This document shows positions 60,901 to 64,000 of a stretch of DNA of 64,000 nt, one piece after another. The first letter of the stretch is position 1; each line of letters starts with the position of its first letter. Made by a program: the position numbers and the translations under genes. The notes under the pieces were generated by a model. The model searched no databases. It saw only the letters and a list, made by a program, of their open reading frames with translations, and was not told the DNA's origin. Source of the stretch: Phoronis australis (taxonomy: Eukaryota; Phoronida; Phoronidae); contig NMRA01000024.1 of the NCBI GenBank assembly GCA_002633005.1, forward strand, positions 327,803 to 391,802, written 5' to 3'.

Positions 60901-63560
60901 ATTTTGTTTCATTTTGCGGCCACAGCTGTACCCTTTCCAAGAACTTTTTGAAATTTGGCAGATGTGTCTCAATGGAGTTGACAACTGATAATTAATTTTA
61001 ACAAATGTATTTGTATGAAATTGATAACAGATGACGATGACTTTCGGACAGATCGGACTACTGGTGCGCCCCCTATTGATATTTTTTATTTTTTATGGTT
61101 ACCTATGTATCTTCAAAGGTCCACAACAGATTGATATAAAATTTGTCAGATAGGCATCTGTTAGTGAGGTAATGCTATTGATTCGTTTTCGGATTTATTC
61201 AAGGCATTTTGCATCACCTAGTGACTGTATTTATTGTTTTCAAGTCTGTTTATTGGCGTCCACCCCTCGGACAACCAAGTCACTCTAAGGCTGATTGTGG
61301 AAATTGGCATGAATCCAGATCCCAGATGCAGGCCCTTTGCTTGCCTGTTTAAGTCACTATTGTTTCATGGACAGCAAGTATTCCCTAGTGGAATAGTAAC
61401 TTAACATGTATAATGTTTTTCCAAGATGACCATAAATCTGTGGCTTTACTAATTAAGGCAACTTCAAAAATGGCTGTTTTCCCTTTTAAGGTAAATTCTT
61501 CATTATGAAAATCACTTGCAAAATTGTTTATTTTTTTGTTCTTTAGACAACAGTTGGAAGATCTGTCTCCTAAAATTGACATGATGGAATCGGCTCACAA
61601 CACAGGCACGGTCAAGGGTGTCATTGTTACAGTGAAAGGCTCCAAAGAAACTGGGGCCATGGACGCACTGGGAAACACTTACGATTTCCTGTCCAGGTAC
61701 TTTGCACCCTGGAATGGAATTCCTGAAGATCCTGTCACAGGTATGTCTGCATGGCGAACACAATGGTATTTGGTTCAGTCCTTTCAAGAGTTCCCACCAT
61801 GCATTTTCTCACTTTTTCAGGTTTCAGTTAGCTAATATGAATCGAATACAATAAAATCTTGCTAAATAGGCACTTTTTATGCCAAATAGGTGCAATGGGT
61901 GGAAGACGGTTGGCCGCTTGACAATCATTTGCAATTTCGGAACACTGCAGGTCAGAAGACAATGACAATATTGGGCGAGAATTGGACAATTATAATGCAG
62001 ACCGACAGGAGAGTGGATATGGGCACTTATACTCAAGTACTTGAAGAATCAGACAATGAATTCGATTTCCCATTTAGCGAACTTTCGTCGGGTTTCAGGC
62101 CGTATGAACTCGACCCACTTGCACGAGAAATGACATTTGTGAGCCACAACCAACTCTACCAAGTGGTGGTCACTACTCACAAAATAGACACTTAATACTT
62201 ACTGACAAAGGCCNNNNNNNNNNNNNNNNNNNNNNNNNNNNNNNNNNNNNNNNNNNNNNNNNNNNNNNNNNNNNNNNNNNNNNNNNNNNNNNNNNNNNNN
62301 NNNNNNNNNNNNNNNNNNNNNNNNNNNNNNNNNNNNNNNNNNNNNNNNNNNNNNNNNNNNNNNNNNNNNNNNNNNNNNNNNNNNNNNNNNNNNNNNNNNN
62401 NNNNNNNNNNNNNNNNNNNNNNNNNNNNNNNNNNNNNNNNNNNNNNNNNNNNNNNNNNNNNNNNNNNNNNNNNNNNNNNNNNNNNNNNNNNNNNNNNNNN
62501 NNNNNNNNNNNNNNNNNNNNNNNNNNNNNNNNNNNNNNGTTTCCACAAACGCACCTTTTCATGTCTGAAAAAGACGGCTCCACGCGGACTTTCTTCACAA
62601 CTTCTCAATATCGCACTGGTAAAACAACAACGGCTGAGGCGGTCTTCCACTCATTGCGTACAAACTCGATAACAGAAAAATATGTTTTTAAAATTTTTAG
62701 ATTGTTTCGTAGCAACAGGTGTGTTAAATGGTATTAAATCTGTTAAGATGTAATAATAAAATTCCTTTTTGAGACACCGGGTCATGGTGGGAACTCTTTC
62801 ACGGATAGTTTTAGGAGTGTGCATTGTGACATTGGTGAAAAGTTATTTCATTGGGTGCTCTGTGATTGCTTAACGTTAATATTGGAAGTGAAAAAGGACA
62901 AAAAACTAACATGGCTGCGCCTTACCCAAGATACCTTTCCCAAGACTTAAGCCTCAATAAACGTGTCCCTGGCTGTTAGTGTTCATTAACAGCTTGCAAA
63001 AGTGTATGATCAAATTGTCATTGTTTTGTAGGATCTGCTCACACAGTTCTTGGTCCTTACTGGGCAGAAGTTTTGGACAAAACAAACATGTATGGTGAGT
63101 GCACCCCACGATATTTGTGTAATTTACGTAAAGCGACTTTTAACCCAACTTCCGTCACAAAACCACACTATTGATCTAGATCAATTGCCATAGTGAAATT
63201 GGCCTCTGCTATTGATGCAGGTAGTGGGCTCTCCCATGTACACCTTCGGGTTCGAGTCCCACTAGGTGACACCTGTTCAACCCTTGAGTCAGGTTTCTAG
63301 CTCCTCAGCTTGGTTTTAACTATGTATTAGTAACGCATAAAAAATGGTTCCAGATGAACAGCGCGGTTGGCCCCACTTGTGTAGCCTGCGCACATCTGGT
63401 ACAACGTGTATCTGACCGCCTGCAATAATTTTTTTTAGCTCGTCAATGCTCCAAACGAGGTGGGGATCTGTTTGTCAAGATGGTGGGCAATGGTAGAGTT
63501 GACGTTGCTGGAAACAGTGCTGTAGTTGTCCGTGGTACTGTGACAATACCAGTGAAATAG
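51842..63560 (+). CDS. PBLD: Phenazine biosynthesis-like domain protein (PhzF family, PBLD/MAWBP), 9 exons, complete
   Basis: PhzF-family proteins have a duplicated diaminopimelate-epimerase-like fold and act as isomerases or epimerases. The physiological substrate of animal PBLD is not settled. Exons 51842-51952, 53545-53644, 54545-54643, 55860-55972, 56552-56581, 59502-59590, 61547-61740, 63032-63094 and 63439-63560 join to 921 nt (306 aa; human PBLD is 288). Family marks are [18 protein letters not shown] (13-30), NISETAF with the predicted catalytic Glu55, [20 protein letters not shown] (75-94), LSGDL, and [20 protein letters not shown] followed by [10 protein letters not shown]. The protein ends with RGTVTIPVK and TAG. 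Two oddities are a non-consensus donor after exon 1 and a second copy of exon 5 at 58007-58036. Confidence 0.95.
52047..52592 (+). repeat. Possible LINE 3'-end fragment with GATAGA tail
   Basis: A coding-like 107-codon open frame (52120-52443) rich in Pro, Thr and His is followed by an AT-rich non-coding stretch and a short (AGAGAT)n-type tail at 52570-52592. This arrangement is typical of truncated non-LTR retrotransposon ends, but no reverse transcriptase motif is present. It lies in PBLD intron 1. Confidence 0.3.
52860..52901 (-). repeat. Inverted hAT-like MITE terminus
   Basis: CCTAGATCCGCCACTG (52886-52901), preceded by CCCCCCTCC, is the reverse complement of the CAGTGGCGGAT end at 293. 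The partner end was not identified. Confidence 0.4.
53545..53644 (+). CDS. PBLD: PBLD exon 2 (catalytic Glu)
   Basis: This 100-nt exon encodes [20 protein letters not shown] and [13 protein letters not shown]. The Glu of SETAF corresponds to the proposed acid/base residue of PhzF proteins. The acceptor is tttatttgcag and the donor is gtatgc. Confidence 0.93.
54545..54643 (+). CDS. PBLD: PBLD exon 3 (CGHAT motif)
   Basis: This 99-nt exon encodes [20 protein letters not shown] and [20 protein letters not shown] and LCGHATLAS are signature PhzF motifs. The acceptor is ttgtatttcag and the donor is gtaagt. Confidence 0.96.
   Translation, partial: PPSLDSVGSLHQRRFLCVDMQLLPRRLCCSTV
55860..55972 (+). 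CDS. PBLD: PBLD exon 4
   Basis: This 113-nt exon encodes [20 protein letters not shown] and [18 protein letters not shown]. It matches the TLSGEL...ILDLP strand region of the family. The acceptor is cacgcatttcag and the donor is gtaaga, ending in phase 0. Confidence 0.94.
56469..57920 (+). repeat. 1.45-kb direct duplication, copy 1 (contains PBLD exon 5)
   Basis: It runs from TTATTCATGGTTTCAG to GTTTTCTATT and is repeated at 57924-59354 with a few percent differences and small indels, including about 27 bp present only here near 57030. It contains exon 5 and a 160-bp MITE-like segment (56943-57105) beginning GGCAGATCCAGGGG and ending ATCCTGGATCCACCCCTG. Confidence 0.93.
56552..56581 (+). CDS. 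PBLD: PBLD exon 5, first copy (30 nt)
   Basis: This 10-codon exon encodes [10 protein letters not shown] between a tttctcag acceptor and gtaatg donor, both in phase 0. It fills the position of the EVEDLIK helix of the human protein. An identical exon occurs at 58007-58036, so which copy is used is unresolved. Confidence 0.8.
57924..59354 (+). repeat. 1.45-kb direct duplication, copy 2
   Basis: It is a near-identical copy of 56469-57920, joined to it through a single N at 57921. Exon 5 and both splice dinucleotides are preserved. The MITE-like segment recurs at about 58398-58527. Confidence 0.93.
58007..58036 (+). CDS. PBLD: PBLD exon 5, second identical copy
   Basis: The same 30 nt ([10 protein letters not shown]) recur inside the second copy of a 1.45-kb duplicated segment, with acceptor ttttcgcag and donor gtaatg. 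If both were spliced in, the protein would gain 10 residues. A single N at the duplication junction suggests that it may instead be an assembly artefact. Confidence 0.55.
59502..59590 (+). CDS. PBLD: PBLD exon 6
   Basis: This 89-nt exon encodes [20 protein letters not shown] and LIRLDDSVT plus two bases of Arg. It aligns with the QDICYS...KLLVRLSD region of human PBLD. The acceptor ctgttaag is weak. The donor is gtaagg. Confidence 0.88.
60470..61330 (+). repeat. 145-bp-unit dispersed repeat with CTCF-like cores, copy 3 (PBLD intron 6)
   Basis: Cores begin near 60581 (GTGCCCCCTAGTGTCAG), 60721 (GCGCCAACTGGTGGTCG), 60884 (GGCGTCCCCTAGTGG), 61066 (GCGCCCCCTATTGAT) and 61211 (GCATCACCTAGTGACTG), 140-182 bp apart. 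Variants of GAAATTTGGCAGATGTGT lie between. Confidence 0.8.
61547..61740 (+). CDS. PBLD: PBLD exon 7 (RYFAPW and EDPVTG motifs)
   Basis: This 194-nt exon encodes [32 protein letters not shown], then [27 protein letters not shown] and EDPVTG are the most conserved C-terminal-domain motifs of PhzF proteins. The acceptor is tgttctttag and the donor is gtatgt. Confidence 0.96.
61890..62195 (+). pseudogene. Coding-like open frame of unknown origin in PBLD intron 7
   Basis: A 101-codon frame beginning [20 protein letters not shown] with balanced amino acid composition and acidic stretches ([18 protein letters not shown]). It stops just before the assembly gap. I do not recognise the family. It could be a fragment of a mobile-element protein or a retrocopied exon, or chance. 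It is not part of PBLD, because exons 7 and 8 join perfectly across it. Confidence 0.3.
62214..62538. other. Assembly gap (325 N)
   Basis: Undetermined bases in PBLD intron 7. Single or double Ns also occur at 3540-3541, 27103 and 57921. Open frames drawn through the gap are artefacts. Confidence 0.99.
63032..63094 (+). CDS. PBLD: PBLD exon 8
   Basis: This 63-nt exon encodes [20 protein letters not shown] with Tyr. It continues the PVTGSAH motif whose His lies in the active site. The acceptor is ttgttttgtag and the donor is gtgagt. Confidence 0.95.
63190..63335 (+). repeat. tRNA-derived SINE-like element, family A, second copy
   Basis: It contains CGGGTTCGAGTCCCACTAGG (B-box-like), then TTGAGTCAGG, TCTAGCTCCTCAG and GGTTTTAACTATG, the same tail as the inverted copy at 63-195. 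It lies in PBLD intron 8. A full tRNA cloverleaf is not formed. Confidence 0.6.
63439..63560 (+). CDS. PBLD: PBLD exon 9 and stop
   Basis: This 122-nt exon encodes [40 protein letters not shown] and TAG (63558-63560). The CS.RGG.L pattern and the V.I.G.AV...G repeat match the C-terminus of PBLD. The 3' UTR runs out of the window. Confidence 0.95.
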
Positions 63561-64000
63561 TTGGACAGATGTAGAGAAGTTGTCAAGAATACTGTGTGTA
63601 AAATGAGTGTTAGTCGGATACAATGGCTCTGCGTGTTGAGAACCAGTTCTCTCCACTGAGTAACAGGCATCTAGTAACTGGTTCTTGTAATGTGGGCACG
63701 TTTTATCCAACTATTGCTTGCAAAAGGTGTTCATAGTCTCCTAGGTTAGTGAATTGCTTTGGGAATTGTAACCGAAAGTGCTTACGATGAAAGTAGGCAA
63801 GTTTTACCTTGAGATCAGTCACCGCACTTGGACAATATGCAATTTCTGTATTCATCTGTGGTCACATACTAGAAAGGGTACAGCGTGCGAAGCCCATTTT
63901 TTCATGTTCACACGGTAGTTGTTAGCTCAGGGTTAATCAGCTGTTAAACCAGGCAGTTTTTTGCATAATATGTCACTGGCAAATATCTGCGGGCAGGTCG

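Noticed and set aside
62173-62650. Several long minus-strand frames across the N gap
   Set aside because: They exist only because N codons contain no stops.
63190-63280. Possible tRNA gene (GGGTTCGAGTCCC)
   Set aside because: The arm resembles a T loop, but there is no paired acceptor stem and the flanking tail is shared with another repeat copy, so it is treated as a SINE.

Overview
This is eukaryotic (animal) genomic DNA: genes are split by GT-AG introns, intergenic space is AT-rich and full of short repeats, and there are tRNA-derived SINEs and short DNA-transposon remnants. The protein sequences are clearly metazoan. Dense MITE-like repeats, isolated N bases and an apparent assembly join of two similar copies suggest a highly heterozygous marine invertebrate, possibly a lancelet or another invertebrate deuterostome. 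The species cannot be fixed from the sequence alone.

Three protein-coding genes are present. (1) 1423-9579, plus strand: the 3' part (three exons, 257 codons) of a delta-9 acyl-CoA (stearoyl-CoA) desaturase; its N-terminal exon(s) are not found and probably lie upstream of the window. (2) 13956-50006, minus strand: a complete calcineurin A catalytic subunit gene (PPP3C family), 13 coding exons joining in frame to 1461 nt (486 aa), with phosphatase core, calcineurin B-binding helix, calmodulin-binding helix and autoinhibitory segment. (3) 51842-63560, plus strand: a complete PBLD/PhzF-family gene, 9 exons joining to 921 nt (306 aa), with a tenth, duplicated copy of the small exon 5 inside a 1.45-kb repeat.

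Layout: 1-9.6 kb desaturase, whose 7-kb last intron is packed with repeats; 9.6-12.5 kb convergent intergenic region with two copies of one MITE; 12.5-50.0 kb calcineurin A including a probable 1.5-kb 3' UTR; 50.0-51.8 kb divergent promoter region; 51.8-63.6 kb PBLD. The three products belong to different pathways (membrane lipid desaturation, Ca2+/calmodulin signalling, and an epimerase/isomerase-like enzyme of uncertain substrate) and I see no functional operon-like link.

The most unusual signal is a dispersed repeat family built of roughly 145-bp units, each with a core resembling the CTCF binding consensus. It occurs in the plus sense on both flanks (about 4-6.7 kb and 60.5-61.3 kb) and in the opposite sense within calcineurin introns (about 19.4, 24, 28.6-29.1 and 48 kb). 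Other items are a cluster of in-frame microexon candidates just before the calmodulin-binding exon, a 23-bp minisatellite occupying the probable branch-point zone of one calcineurin intron, a 1.8-kb element with long inverted repeats, and a clean PIF/Harbinger-like element with TAA target duplication.
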